DNA of 64,000 bases from Curvularia sp. ZM96 (lineage: Eukaryota; Ascomycota; Dothideomycetes; Pleosporales; Pleosporaceae), in assembly GCA_022457065.1 (NCBI GenBank), contig JAJGBQ010000004.1:3844001-3908000 (forward strand). Reading direction: 5' to 3'. Within the stretch, counting starts at the first letter, position 1; the number at the start of each line of letters is the position of its first letter. A program made the position numbers and the translations under genes. Under the pieces are notes generated by a model that searched no databases, was not told the DNA's origin, and saw only the letters and a list, made by a program, of their open reading frames with translations. This document shows positions 43,806 to 54,571 of this stretch, one piece after another.

Positions 43806-44615
43806 GCGCTGCTTTCTCAACCTCGACCAACGCCTTTCGGTGCTCCTGGAACCTCTACAGGCGCCGTACCAATCTCATCCTTGATGCAAGTCCAAGTGGA
43901 TGGTCCAGCAGAAGGAAGCACTGGGACACCCTTTGGCATGTATCATGCCAATCAAATACCGTCTCAGCATCCTACCCAGACTCCTCAGATAGTACCGCAA
44001 CCTGAGCAGCCTGCAAAGACTAGGACCAAGGCAGTCGGTCGCAGGGAGATTGCAAGAAGGGCGGAAGCATGCGTTCAAAAGACTGCTAGTAACTCTGCTC
44101 AACCTACTTCGATGCCGATCCGATCTCCTCCGCCCGCTGATGCTACTGCACCCGCCGCCACCGATCAAGCAGCATCACCAGACAAGACCGCCCCACCAGT
44201 TGCTGAGCCGAGCACATCGACTGGAGATCTTCAACCCTCTTTCGATAAAAGCGAAACGGCCACTGCTGCTCCAAGTGTAAACAATGACGAGCCCGCGCCC
44301 AGTGCACCCGCATCAGTTCATGATGATGCTGACGATGAAAGCGAGCTTAGCGAGCTAGACGAAGACGAGGTTGAAGAGATTCATCAAGAAGTGCAGAACG
44401 ACAACTTACGTCGGTCGGCTTCTATTGCCGCCTTGAGCAAGCCACTGTTTCCGCATCTAGCTGCTGCGAAATCAGCTCCTGCAGACAAGCCTGAAGAGAC
44501 CGAGCAGGGCGAGGATAGTCCCGATGATGACGAAGCTATGGAAAGTGACACGATTCACGTTACGACCACAAGGCCAGTGAAGGTGCGAGATGAAGACAAG
44601 ATGGATGTGGACTAG
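38435..44615 (+). CDS. HIR3: Histone transcription regulator 3 (HIR complex subunit)
   Basis: Two exons: a 3-nt exon ATG at 38435-38437 with a GTAAGC donor, and 38517-44615; 2033 aa. An unspliced alternative starts at the ATG at 38508 and adds MTQ before SKASVWHPYNVEIPEE. Hir3 (CABIN1 family) is the scaffold of the HIR histone chaperone, which deposits H3-H4 outside S phase and represses histone genes. TPR repeats fill much of the length (IEEALKLYQTALKLH near the start; AWANIRGALNYFAQALDKED; WNHYMLGKCGWKMW). A disordered segment lies near 350-460 with a basic cluster RSRSKRIRGRE. After about residue 1745 there is an 18-Gln tract (43752-43805), then Pro/Ala-rich sequence, an acidic patch (DDADDESELSELDEDEVEE) and the end VRDEDKMDVD, typical of fungal HIR3. 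The size fits the family. Confidence 0.9.
43752..43805 (+). repeat. CAG/CAA repeat (18 Gln) in HIR3
   Basis: Eighteen uninterrupted Gln codons, including a pure run of eleven CAG (43770-43799 and its neighbours) flanked by CAA. Likely length-polymorphic. Confidence 0.9.
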
Positions 44616-45783
44616 ATGGTGGAGACTGTCCTCATACGTTGCATTTCGGTAGATGGATAATTTGGGCCAGTGTCATATTTGTTTTCATTTGTTCCTGCTA
44701 CAACATTGCTGCAGTATCATATGTCGGATAGTAGTGCACTTCCGTACCTTTATTTCCAATGTGGGCGTACTGTGGACAGGGCATATTGCGTGTATTTTTT
44801 GTTTTCATTCTCGGCTTTTAGATACCCCATTTGATAGGGCTGGTATGATATAATGCGCAAATGGCAGTTGATTTCGAGAAATACTCACTTCCCCATGTGC
44901 GGATGGTTGTTTCAGTGCTAGCTCTCTTGACATCTATCAATGCTGTAAACATGGGTGAACGTTTGGCTATCACAAGGCTGCGTATTGCATGACAGAATGC
45001 TGGGTACCACTTGGTCGTAAGTTTGTAAATTGAAAGTAGCGGAAGTATGTTAGGATTGTCGAGACACATAGAATAGACGGTAGTATATAACCTTGCATTA
45101 TGATTTTTTATTTTAAAGACAAGGATTTGGAAGGAAAACTTGCCTGACAAACTTTGTACAGCCCTAGACATGGCACGAAGGAAGACAGAAGCGTAGGAAT
45201 GAATGCATAGATCTATTTTTAAAGGATAAAATCTTGTCGCTAGTATTAACAAAAAGTAAGTCGGCGAGTGAAGCTCTGAGGAAAGACGTAAAAATAGCTA
45301 TTTTCCACCCCACCGTAAGGATGAGCAAAAAGGGCAGCCCTTGGTCTCAACCAGGGACAAAAAAGATAGTCGCAATTAACATTGGCGGTACTGGGAACTG
45401 TAGACATGTTAGTTATGTCTCAGGACTGCCAATGTGTGGAGAGGAACGTACTCGAACCCAGGCTGGCGCGGATCTGGATCGGGACACTTAGTGTCCGCCA
45501 GCCACAACGCGACGTCATACCACTAGACCATACCACCGTGGTATTTCTTTGATGACAAACTTTCCGTTTGCACGCTACTAGTACTTGACAAAATCATATG
45601 GAAAGCCGTCGTCAAGCAGACTTTTTCTTCCTACAACCTCATGGCTAGGACTGCAAAGTAATTTGGACAAGTGTGCGGGGTGGTGGGGTCTGTGCTACCC
45701 ACTAGAGGCGGGGCAGCCATTTTGTTCATGTTTTGTATGCTCTTTCCTTACCCAATCGGTCGACACACATCAGACAATTCATC
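44616..45783. other. 1.2-kb AT-rich intergenic region with tRNA-like sequence
   Basis: The largest gap of the middle window. It is AT-rich and mostly featureless. A 144-codon open frame on the minus strand (44818-45252) starts with TTG, lacks an ATG context and shows no motif, so it is not accepted. At 45436-45537 there is a degenerate tRNA-like sequence (separate entry). The last 240 bases are the promoter of the TFC6-like gene. Confidence 0.5.
45436..45537 (-). other. Degenerate tRNA-like sequence (possible tRNA relic or SINE head)
   Basis: The minus strand reads TGGTCTAGTGG (an A-box match), with D-stem GTC/GAC, and 60 bp later GGTTCGAGTAC (a B-box match with the last base off). Between them is a loop TTGTGGC, which would give a His (GUG) anticodon, and a perfect hairpin GGACAC-TTA-GTGTCC. 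The acceptor and T stems do not pair and the spacing is too long, so no functional tRNA is claimed. Just 5' of it is a short inverted repeat TACCACCGTGGTA. Confidence 0.5.
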
Positions 45784-48317
45784 ATGCCCGCAGGTACGTC
45801 CAAGTTCTGCTGAAATCGAAGATGCTGCCTTGAAACATTTTCAATACCTATTATGCTGGCTTGGTGCGACAACTGGCAAGCGCAAAAAAACATGCCTGAG
45901 TCCAGCAGACGAAGAATATAAAAACCGGCCGACGCGACGCGCCAATCACCTGACAGTGCTAACATTGACATGCAGATCACTCGTCGCCTCGACAATCGCG
46001 AGGAAAGCGTCGCAAGTCATACCGCGTCGAGGACGAATATTCGTTTCTTGACGAAGAGGATGGCGCCACGCCATCTAAGGGCCAAACTCCAGCCTTCCAT
46101 GATGACGATGAAGACGAAGACGATTTCATGCCCGACGCCCAGGAAGAGGAAGCTGAAGACGACATCGAAGATGAAGTAGATGAGGAAGAAGAGGATGATG
46201 CAGAAGAAGAGGATGATGCAGAAGAAGAGGATGATGCAGAAGAAGATGAGGATGATTCGGACAATAGTCTGTCAACGCCAAAACGCGGCGCTCGTGGCTC
46301 AAAGGCCGTCCCAGTTAAGCCAAAAACCCCGCTCGTTCAGCATAATACGCCAGTTACAGGCCATGTCCCATCACCTGTCAAATTCTCTAAAGGCCGTGGT
46401 GTCAAGGTGCGCGACATGGATGCGGAGAACAAGCTACGAACACGAGGTATACCTGATTTCGACAAAGTTGGTGGACATGAGCCACGCTTGAAAAATCTGT
46501 TCGGGCCAGACGGACATCATCTTAGGCCTGTGCTATCATCACGCGACTACTGGGGTGCCCAAGAAACATTTCCGATCCGGAAACCTGCTAGTGGTCATTT
46601 CGGAAGCTTGAGAAGAAGCTTCTACGAAAAGCAAGGGGCTAGAGAGAAGGAAAATCGAGCGATGACAGAATGGTACACGCATGCCGGAAGAGATGCCTTT
46701 AGAACAGCACAGTTGACTAGGAAGCTGGACCAGAATGAAGCCGAGAAGTACATGCGGACCGCAGGACCAGAGAGTCTGAACGTATTGAGTGGACCTGTGA
46801 AGAACCCCAAGGTTGACACTCTTGGAAAAGGCATGTACTTGAATATTGCCCAGTCTTTTCCCCAAAACAGCAGCAGACGAGGCTGGATATTCAATCTTGG
46901 CTCCAGAGTACAAGATGCACAATGGGTGACCAAGGAAGACAGCCGAACGCAGTATCTCGCCGTCGCTGTTGAGCAGCAACCTGCAGGCGAAGAGCGGCCA
47001 AAACCAATGGAACAACCAAAAGCGCCGGCCTTCAGCGCTACTGAGCCATATCCAGCTTCCATACAGATATGGGCATTCGAAGCAACCGATGAAGGAGAGC
47101 TTGATATTTCGAAAAAGCCCAGACTTCAATTTGTGGTTTGCGCCGACTGGGGTGCACCTAAACAACTCCGATGGGGTCCGGTCGCAGCGACAAACACGGA
47201 TGTGGACTCTGATGCTGAGAACGAAACGCACATCGGCATACTTGCGGTTATCTGCTCTGATGGACGCGTCCGTATACTGGACCTGTGCGTACCCAACTAT
47301 CAAGTCGGAGACGACGAAACAACCACGTATCTGTACTTTTCCCGTGCAGCATTTGAGGTATCGATTCCCCAGACAGTTCCATCATGTCTTCACTGGCTAT
47401 CAGGAACCACACTTGCGGTCGCAACCGCGGCAGGTACCGTTGCGATATGGTCGTTGGATCAACCAGGAACTTTATCAACAAGCCAGGCCCACAAGCACAA
47501 CCCCCGACCCTGGTTTTATCAGCAACTCGCCGATACTTTCATTCTCACTATATCCTCTGCATGGCCTTCGAATCCACAATTCATCTCCATCAGCACCGCC
47601 GACGGTTTCGCCCGTCTCTTCGACCTCCGAAGCCCAAACGCCGACACAACTGCCTCGATCCGCGGTCGAACGCTGTGTCTGACGCAAGCATGGCACGAAC
47701 ACACGCAGTCATTTGTCATGCCAGACGAGCACTACATCCTGCGCCACACGCCCATCCGACGCTACTACCACAACCTATACAGCATGCGGCTGGACAATAC
47801 CATCACGCGCGTTGCCACAAGCCCAGTACACCCAGGCGTGCTTGTTGGCGGCACGGACGGCGACATCCAGACTAGTAATCCTGTGATGCGCATCGTTAAC
47901 TACAAGATTGTTCCTTGGCAGCAGAAATGGTTCATGCATGAGTGGCGTGGCCCAGTAGACAGGATGCTAGTCAAGCCCAGCACCGATAACACCGATGACC
48001 GCATGTCCGAAGAAGTAGCATCATCAGTCGAGCAAGATGCCAGCGCTGCGCTGCCCAAAGATACATTCTCTCAGCCTCTTGTCCGCATCACAGAAGGCTA
48101 CAAGGCTGTGCAACAAGGCATCGCGCACAGTGCAGTATCAAAGCGAAAAGGCAACCCGGAGATTGGGCGGTCGATTAGTATATTTGAGGAGCAATCCGCT
48201 GTTACGGCACTGGCTTGGAATCCCAATCTTAAATATGGGACGTGGGCGGTGGCGGGCATGGGGTCCGGGTTGTTGCGCGTCGAGGATGTGGGTATCACGG
48301 AGAAGAACAAGAAGTGA
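45784..48317 (+). CDS. TFC6: TFIIIC subunit, TFC6-like WD40 protein
   Basis: Two exons: 45784-45793 (10 nt, MPA plus one base) and 45976-48317; 783 aa. TFC6 (tau91) is part of the TFIIIC complex that binds the B-box of tRNA genes and recruits TFIIIB and RNA polymerase III. The N-terminus is basic (DHSSPRQSRGKRRKSYRVED, an AT-hook-like segment) and is followed by a strongly acidic part that contains three perfect 18-bp repeats (46185-46238, EEEDDA each). The WD40 part starts near residue 240: GKGMYLNIAQSFPQNSSRRG, then WGAPKQLRWGPVAATNTD, IGILAVICSDGRVRILDLCV, TLAVATAAGTVAIWSLDQPG and FISISTADGFARLFDLRSPN. The end is WAVAGMGSGLLRVEDVG. The short first exon was chosen because phase 1 matches; without it the frame has no nearby ATG. 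Assignment to TFC6 is by architecture. Confidence 0.72.
46185..46238 (+). repeat. 18-bp x3 perfect tandem repeat in TFC6-like gene
   Basis: Three identical units GAAGAAGAGGATGATGCA (EEEDDA) at 46185, 46203 and 46221, followed by a partial copy. Such perfect repeats in a coding region are usually recent and length-variable. Confidence 0.95.
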
Positions 48318-48414
48318 GAGGCATGTTTGCGTGTCGAGGTTGGTAAGAAGAGAAAGGGGAAATAAGACGGAGCTGGCGTAGTGGGGAGGTAGATGTGGCG
48401 AGAGTAAAGTTTTC

Positions 48415-48465
<51 letters not shown>

Positions 48466-48641
48466 CGAGAGAGACAGCTTTCGATGACGAAAGGCGATTG
48501 ATTTAACCTAATGGATCCTTCGTAAAATGTCCACAACTGACATGAATACTTTGTACGGTGGTGATGTATCGTCTACATAAAAGAAATCCTTGAAAGACCG
48601 TCCATCCAGTCTGCCAACCGACCGAAGAGCTCGAAGCCTCA
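48318..48641. other. Convergent 3' region TFC6-like / P450
   Basis: 324 bases between converging stop codons. Its main feature is the (TG)22 tract. No gene is seen. Confidence 0.5.
48417..48460. repeat. (TG)22 dinucleotide microsatellite
   Basis: An uninterrupted run of 22 TG units lies in the 3' space between two converging genes. It could serve as a strain marker. Confidence 0.95.
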
Positions 48642-50508
48642 CTAATTGACTGGCTTGAGCTTGCACATGAGCGGTTTCTTCTCCCACAGGATATATACCA
48701 TCTGGTCGGTCCAATCTTCACTCTCGGGGCAGAGCTCAATATCAAAGTGGTAAAAGACGTTGGCAGCGATGATGCGCATTTCATGGTATGCCATGCTGGA
48801 AGCTATATGTCAGCAAAAGGCCTATGCTTTTTTTCTCGTCTTGAAAAAAATCGAGTAGTTGAGACTTACTTTTTACCAAGACAATCCCTAGATCCAATAG
48901 AAAACGGCTGAAGACACTGCTTCTGATCGCTGTCAAACTCGCTGTCTCCGAGCCATCGTTGGGGAAGGAACTCTGTTGGCCGCTTGTAGTTGGTTGGGCT
49001 CATGTACATGGCGTGCTGGGGGATTCCCACGTTAGTGTTTGGCGGTATATATGTGCCACAGATTGTGCTGCCGTCGGCCGGCGTCTGACGAGGCAGAGCG
49101 AGAGGCACCGGCGGGTACATGCGGAAAGTTTCCTTGATGCAAGCACCGAAATACGGCAACGCGGCGAGGCGCTCCATTGTCATGTCATCGGGACTGTCGA
49201 ACTGAGTGCGGATCTCCTCGTTCAATTTCTTCATGCAGTCTGGGTTGCGCAGTAGCAGGTACGTCAGACCTGACAGCAGGGTCGCCGTTGTCTCTGTTCC
49301 CGCAACCATGAAGAGTGATGAATTTGCGTCCATCTCGGGTCTGGTCAACCCGCGCCCCTCCTTTTGGTTAAGGACCAGATCCCACAAATCAGTGCCTTCG
49401 CTATTTTGGCCTTTCTCGAGCCGCTTCGTAACGCGTGTGGTGGAATGGGAGAAATGTTCCAGTCGTTTCTTGTCCAAGGCAGCCGGTAAACATTTCTCAA
49501 ACAGCTTGAACGCTAACGGGTACCTTCGTAGCAAACCTAAAGCTGTTGCAAACTTGATGGATGCAAATATAGTACTGACCCAAGGATCGTATTTGGAGTT
49601 ATCAAGCATGTGGAGAGACTCGCCAAATGTCCAATCACCCTAACTTTACTATTAATACTCCTAGCTTGCTTAGAGTTATAGAGATTAACTCTAGCTTACC
49701 ATAACATCAAACGTAGTGAAGTTGTACATTTGGACGAGGTTGAGCTTCTTGTCAGGGTCCTCTTGAACGCTCTCTCGTAGCTTGCGTACAAGTTTGTGGG
49801 CGTATTTGAGGAAGAGGGGCTCCTGCTGCTTGAGAGCGCGGTCTGAGAATGCCGGAGTAAAGATCTTTCTTTGGCGACTGTGGTGGTCATCTTTTGCAGT
49901 GATTATGTTAATGGAACCGTTTATAGGAGCGCCGTATTCACGCCAGGCTTTGTGAGGCACGGAGCCTGGTGTTCCTTTCGTACCATGGCCGTAAATCTGA
50001 GGACGTCAGTCTATGTAATATGCTTGGAACTAGTGTAAGGCTTTATCATAACTGGATGGGATAAGATGAGCCCGTGTTGCTGTTAGAGTCATGATCGGCA
50101 GGATGTCGTATAGCTAGCTAAACATCCCACGCAATGCTGGCAACAGAGAAAGCTGCTCAAGCGCGTACTTACATCCTTCCATGCATCAGGCTCGATGATG
50201 CTCAATTCATCAGGATAGACTCGGACTATTGGCCCATATTTCCGGTGCAAATCTTGGTTGACTTTGTCACGTGAGCCCTTTAAGGTGGCAATGATGAGTG
50301 GAATGCGTGTCGCAGCATGACTCTTGGGTCCCGGGAATTTGCTCAGAGGATGGAAATAAATCCGGTAGATTGCTCTTAGAACGAAGCGAAGGATAGCCTA
50401 TTGTCCGATTAGCATTGTGCTCTGGAAGCGTCTCTCGACGGATGCCATGGTTGAGGCAGTTCTGACCAAAGCTATCAAGCCACCGAGGACAGACAAGATA
50501 GAAGCCAT
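48642..50508 (-). CDS. Cytochrome P450 monooxygenase
   Basis: Five exons: 50467-50508, 50173-50397, 49700-49996, 48870-49639, 48642-48795; 495 aa. A membrane anchor opens the protein (MASILSVLGGLIALAILRFV), then the proline hinge FHPLSKFPGPK. Catalytic landmarks: I-helix AGTETT (about 301), the ExxR pair KETFR (E358, R361), and the haem loop FSIGSRDCLGKN with Cys441; the loop is completed across the last intron. All intron phases agree, and donors are mostly GTAAGN. It looks like a CYP65-type (isotrichodermin-15-hydroxylase-like) enzyme, but substrate cannot be predicted. Neighbours are housekeeping genes, so there is no sign of a secondary-metabolite cluster. It is divergent from MGM101. Confidence 0.93.
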
Positions 50509-50863
50509 CCTCCGAAGGTTTCGTGTATCTGCAAGAGATGTTTGGTGGTGGCGGAAAGAGGGTGGGAGGTTTCCGATCCATCCGGGGGAATCGACTGCGA
50601 TTAGCAGTCAACTTTATACGTTTCCCAAGACGGTCAGCTAGCCGATTTGCAGACGGGGGGTACATAGTCCGGTATAACGGTCTCAAACATCACATTGGTC
50701 TGCGCGGCTGAAGCGAACGGCTGCCTGTATCTCCGCCTGCCGCCCCATGCAAGTGGGGCGGCCCACCTACGAGGGCCCGTGCGCCGATCAGACCGTGACT
50801 TCGCGTTGGCGACGTTCCTCCATCGCCTCGCAGTCCAGACTTCAGCCAGGCGCACAGGAAAAC
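50509..50863. promoter_or_regulatory. Divergent region P450 / MGM101
   Basis: 355 bases between the P450 start and the preferred MGM101 start at 50864. An in-frame ATG at 50747 belongs to the MGM101 frame but would give a poorer mitochondrial leader. No other element stands out. Confidence 0.4.
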
Positions 50864-51814
50864 ATGGCAGCGAGACCCGTACACAGGGGCATATCGGCAC
50901 TTCTGAGAGGCTCTCTGGCACAATCAGAGCCATTGCCACATAGAATACGCTGCCGGAACCTGTCTTCTTCGCCCATTCGCGCTGCATATGCCACCCCACC
51001 AAAAGCAGCCGCCGCAAGCACATCCGCCTCTACAGCGAAACCTGCGTCTTCAAGTACAACATCAAGTACACAGCGGACCGTCACACCACAATACCCCGCC
51101 AAAGAGGCTCCCGTTCCCACGACACGTAACGCCACCGCAGACTCTGCTGCCGCCGCAGCTCAGTCCCAACGCTCCCTCACCGAGGGACTCTCTGATGCGC
51201 CACCTGAATTGGAAGGCGTGCCAGCCATAGATTGGACACGCTCGTACCACGGTCTCGGCAGTGTCGCCTTCACACCAGAGCAGTCCGAAGCGCTGCTCGC
51301 GCCCATCTCCCACGACGATGTCGAAGTCAAACCCGACGGTATCCTGTATCTGCCCGAGATCAAGTACAGGCGCATTCTAAACAAGGCATTTGGTCCGGGA
51401 GGTTGGGGTCTTGCGCCCAGAGGCGAGAGCATCGTGACAAGCAAGTTGGTCACGAGAGAATACGGACTCGTTGTGCAAGGACGGTAAGTCAGACTCTGGA
51501 AGCCTAGACGTAACGGCATACTGATCATGAACTTTTTGTGTAGACTTGTCTCAATAGCACGCGGTGAACAACAATACTTCGACCCGGACGGTATCCCCAC
51601 TGCGACCGAGGGCTGCAAATCCAATGCTTTGATGCGATGCTGTAAGGACCTGGGCATAGCTTCAGAGCTCTGGGACCCCCGCTTCGTTCGAGAATTCACA
51701 AACAAGACGACCAAGGAAGTTTGGGTTGAGCACGTAAGCACCAAAAAGAAGAAGAAGATTGTGCTGAGGAAAGACGACAGCCCGAAGTATCCTTTTAAGG
51801 AAATCAAGCTATAG
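50864..51814 (+). CDS. MGM101: Mitochondrial genome maintenance protein Mgm101
   Basis: Two exons: 50864-51483 and 51544-51814; 296 aa. Mgm101 is a Rad52-like single-strand annealing protein of mitochondrial nucleoids, needed for mtDNA repair and upkeep. The N-terminus (MAARPVHRGISALLRGSLAQ) is a basic, Arg-rich targeting sequence; the longer frame from 50747 is possible but less fitting. A Ser/Thr/Ala-rich linker spans about residues 40-110. The conserved core begins at IDWTRSYHGLGSVAF and continues GILYLPEIKYRRILNKAFGP, GGWGLAPRGESIV, LVTREYGLVVQGRLVSIARG, EQQYFDPDGIPTATEGCKSN and ALMRCCKDLGIASELWDPRF. The C-terminus is Lys-rich (KKKKKIVLRKD), as in the family. The size is close to yeast Mgm101 (269 aa) with a longer leader. 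Confidence 0.94.
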
Positions 51815-52056
51815 ACACAAATGCATGCTCATATGCATTGAGCGGTGTTATGTGGAGAAATGCATGTATAGATATGTATATATTGGTTGTAGCAATACCG
51901 GGACAGCCCCATTTCACTCACATCTACGAGTTAACTTGGAGGAGTAGGCACGGCTCTATCATACAGTCGTGAGGGTCCATCTACTTTTGCCACCAAAACG
52001 CCAAAGGAGAAAAAATAGATTCATGTCACAGGCTTGGAGTGCTATGAGGACGTTTC
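51815..52056. other. Convergent 3' region MGM101 / HVA22-type gene
   Basis: 242 bases, AT-rich near 51870-51900 (TATATTGG). Consistent with 3' UTRs; no gene seen. Confidence 0.4.
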
Positions 52057-53273
52057 TTAGCGGTCCCCAAGATCAAATCCTGATGCCCTTGTCCTGTTCC
52101 TCACCTGACCCGGCTCACGTCCGTATGCAAGGGGATCGTCCTGAGGTGCATCTTGGCGCTGCCAGTTCCATGGCATCCACCCACTGCTCGTTCTCCGGTC
52201 CATAGGAGGTGGTGTGATGGGGTATGGTGGTCGGTCTGACCCGGAGCTCAACTCGTCACGCTCGATTCTATCAAACTCAGCTTCACTCCTGTTGCGGGAG
52301 AGACTGCCGCTGCTCCTGCTGCCTTCATAATGTGTTCCGCCTGCCTGTTGTGTACGGATGTTTTCTTGTTCGCGGTCGAATGCTTGGAGGAGATTTTCGA
52401 GGCGTTGGCGCTGCGATGCAACGTAGTTGAGTCGATCTTCGTTGCTGCGGATTGAATCTGGGACAAGGTTTGCTGCTCCGCGGCTCAAGTCGGATGCTTG
52501 AGCATTTCTTGTTTCAGCAGTGCCAGCGCTGTAAAGTGCACTTGCTCCACTGAGTGCCTGGTTCACAAGACCGTACAGGTCATTACTGCCCCTTGCTGCA
52601 GGCATCTGAAACCTGCTCATCAAGCTCTGTGCATAGGTCTGTCCAGCCGGTCTGGGTGCCTCTGGTTTGCGAGGTGCGAAACCTAGTAGGTTGACCCGTA
52701 CCCATTCGATGCCCATCTCGACGTATGCCATGCCTGCCGCCTTGGCCCGGTCATGGCTTTGGGTTATGAAATCATCAATCTCCTTCTCGTGGTGGTATAG
52801 GAATGGCTCCATGTGCTCCTGGTAGATGTAGTTTGCACCTTGGGATCCGGGTAGGATCAAGTAGAGGTGTGCGAAGAACCGGATCCATGAGTAGAAAGGT
52901 ACCCAGCTCAGGATGAAGTCGAAGGTGTTCTCTATGGTAGTACAGGCGGATAGGACGACGAAATATATCAACCACGGTGCGAGGAGGGCCGGGTCTGAGG
53001 TGTGGAGGGCTTTGTACGACGCGAAGATGGGGAAGCAGACTGTGGTGACGACGCTGCTGAATTGTTAGCAAGCTACTTCATGGCTGTGCATCCGTATGAA
53101 AAAGAAAATCTTGCAGAGGTCCGAGGACTCGTGCACAAGGCGTAGCATGAGAGGTATACACTTTGGGCGGTCACGTTCACATGAGGTCGCCTCCGGCGGA
53201 GCTTGTCTCAACATTGAGAAGCGTGGGGGCGGGGTAAAACGTACGTCAGGCCGTCGGCGATGAAGCCGAACAT
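52057..53273 (-). CDS. TB2/DP1/HVA22 (REEP/Yop1) family ER-shaping protein
   Basis: Two exons: 53245-53273 and 52057-53056; 342 aa. The short first exon (MFGFIADGLT) splices in phase 2 to SVVTTVCFPIFASYKALHTS. REEP/Yop1 proteins bend ER membrane into tubules through hairpin membrane segments. The domain here (residues about 1-110) shows APWLIYFVVLSACTTIENTF, FILSWVPFYSWIRFFAHLYL and LPGSQGANYIYQEHMEPFLY, matching the family's WLxYW... and LPxxxGAxxLY signatures. A long C-terminal tail of about 230 residues follows, with a helix (RLNYVASQRQRLENLLQAFD) and low-complexity Ser/Arg/Pro sequence. At 342 aa it is about twice the size of Yop1, so it is a paralogue with an extended tail rather than YOP1. 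Confidence 0.85.
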
Positions 53274-54571
53274 GATGACAAGGCTTCAGAGGGATTTGGG
53301 CGGGGTTGTGAGTGTAGATGGGGAAAGAATGCACAGGGAGCCGCAAGCAAAAGTAGCGAAAGTGCAAGCCTAGCACGGTGTGGAGTAGCCTCAGCGGCCT
53401 GGTGATGCATGGATGTGCACGTCAGTCGGTCAAGAGCGGCGCGCTATCCGCTTTTGGTCCTGTGTTTCTGAACATGACCTGCGAGTAGGGTGCAGCCCAT
53501 TCTAGAGCACAGCTTTTGTCACTTTGCTCTCGGAATAGGCCCTTTGGCTTCAGCAACCGGAGAAGCAATCAGCCAACGTCGATGACCTTTGAAACTCAGC
53601 ACCGTCAAACATTTCCTTGGGTCTTGTGCTAACCTAGCTCTTCATTTGGCTCTGTCGGTTATCTCTCAAAGTTTGTTCTCTTTTTCGTGGCAGCGATCCA
53701 TGCGTGTGCCGACGCTTGATCTCGAGGTACCCAATAGGAACAAAGCGAAGGATGCACCTCTGCGATTATCCCTTACCTGAGCTCGTGTTCCGCATCGGAG
53801 AAGGATACAGAGCTCTATTACTACAAAATACGAGCGACACCGGAAGCTGCCAGGTCTAGTTGCAGGCTGATCACCATATTGTCATTGGCCGCCTTGGGTG
53901 TTTATCTGTACATCTCTGCGCGTATATCCGGCACATCTACAGATCCAACAGCACCCACTTTGCCTCACCCAAACGGGCAGGACACTCGAATACCTAAGAC
54001 GCTTCTCATGCCGCCATGGCTGCCAAGATCACGCTTAGTTCAACCCTGGGCCCGATAACAGCTCTTCACCCCGCATTTGCAACATTGCTGCCATTTGACA
54101 TCATTCGTCTAAACTTTATAGTGACCGAAAAGACCAGTAACATTGACTCAAGAGTTCTATAGTTATGTGGATAATCTCGCTCTCATTCTGATCATCAGCA
54201 CAGCTATTACATCCAACTTTGGTTTATTTAGTCCATGTCTCTAGGCATGTCGAAAAGACTAGTAAAGAGGCCGCTATCCATGTTATAGCTGCATAAGGTC
54301 TTGGTATTCCCATACAATCATCCAATCACTATAGACTCCGATGACGAACGACGTATGCCAACCTCTGAATTGCTTATTCTCGCATATCCTACAATTGGAA
54401 ATCCACTTGATGGAAGGCTTCATACCAAGGCAAGGAAAGCTTCCTTCAACCCGATGTGGACAAATCCTATGCATGGCCTAGGCTGATGTTCAGGTATAAA
54501 ACCCGATGAAGACCCCAAGAAGTTCATGTCACGTTCCCAACACTGTTCGAACCCGCAAAAGAACCGATACT
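53274..54571. other. 1.3-kb intergenic region, no gene accepted
   Basis: The gap lies between the outward starts of the HVA22-type gene and the M20 peptidase gene. Short frames (for example 53589-53780) have no motif or splice support. Upstream of the peptidase there is a TATAAA at 54495-54500, about 75 bp before the ATG, which is a plausible TATA box. Confidence 0.5.

Noticed and set aside
44818..45252. 144-codon open frame on the minus strand in the HIR3-TFC6 gap
   Set aside because: It starts with TTG, has no ATG context, motif or intron signal, and lies in AT-rich sequence. Treated as chance.
45436..45537. A functional intron-containing tRNA-His
   Set aside because: Acceptor and T stems do not pair and the anticodon arm needs an arbitrary intron. 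Kept only as a tRNA-like sequence.
48642..50508. Secondary-metabolite gene cluster around the P450
   Set aside because: Neighbours are TFC6-like, MGM101 and an HVA22-type gene; no backbone synthase, transporter or pathway regulator is present.
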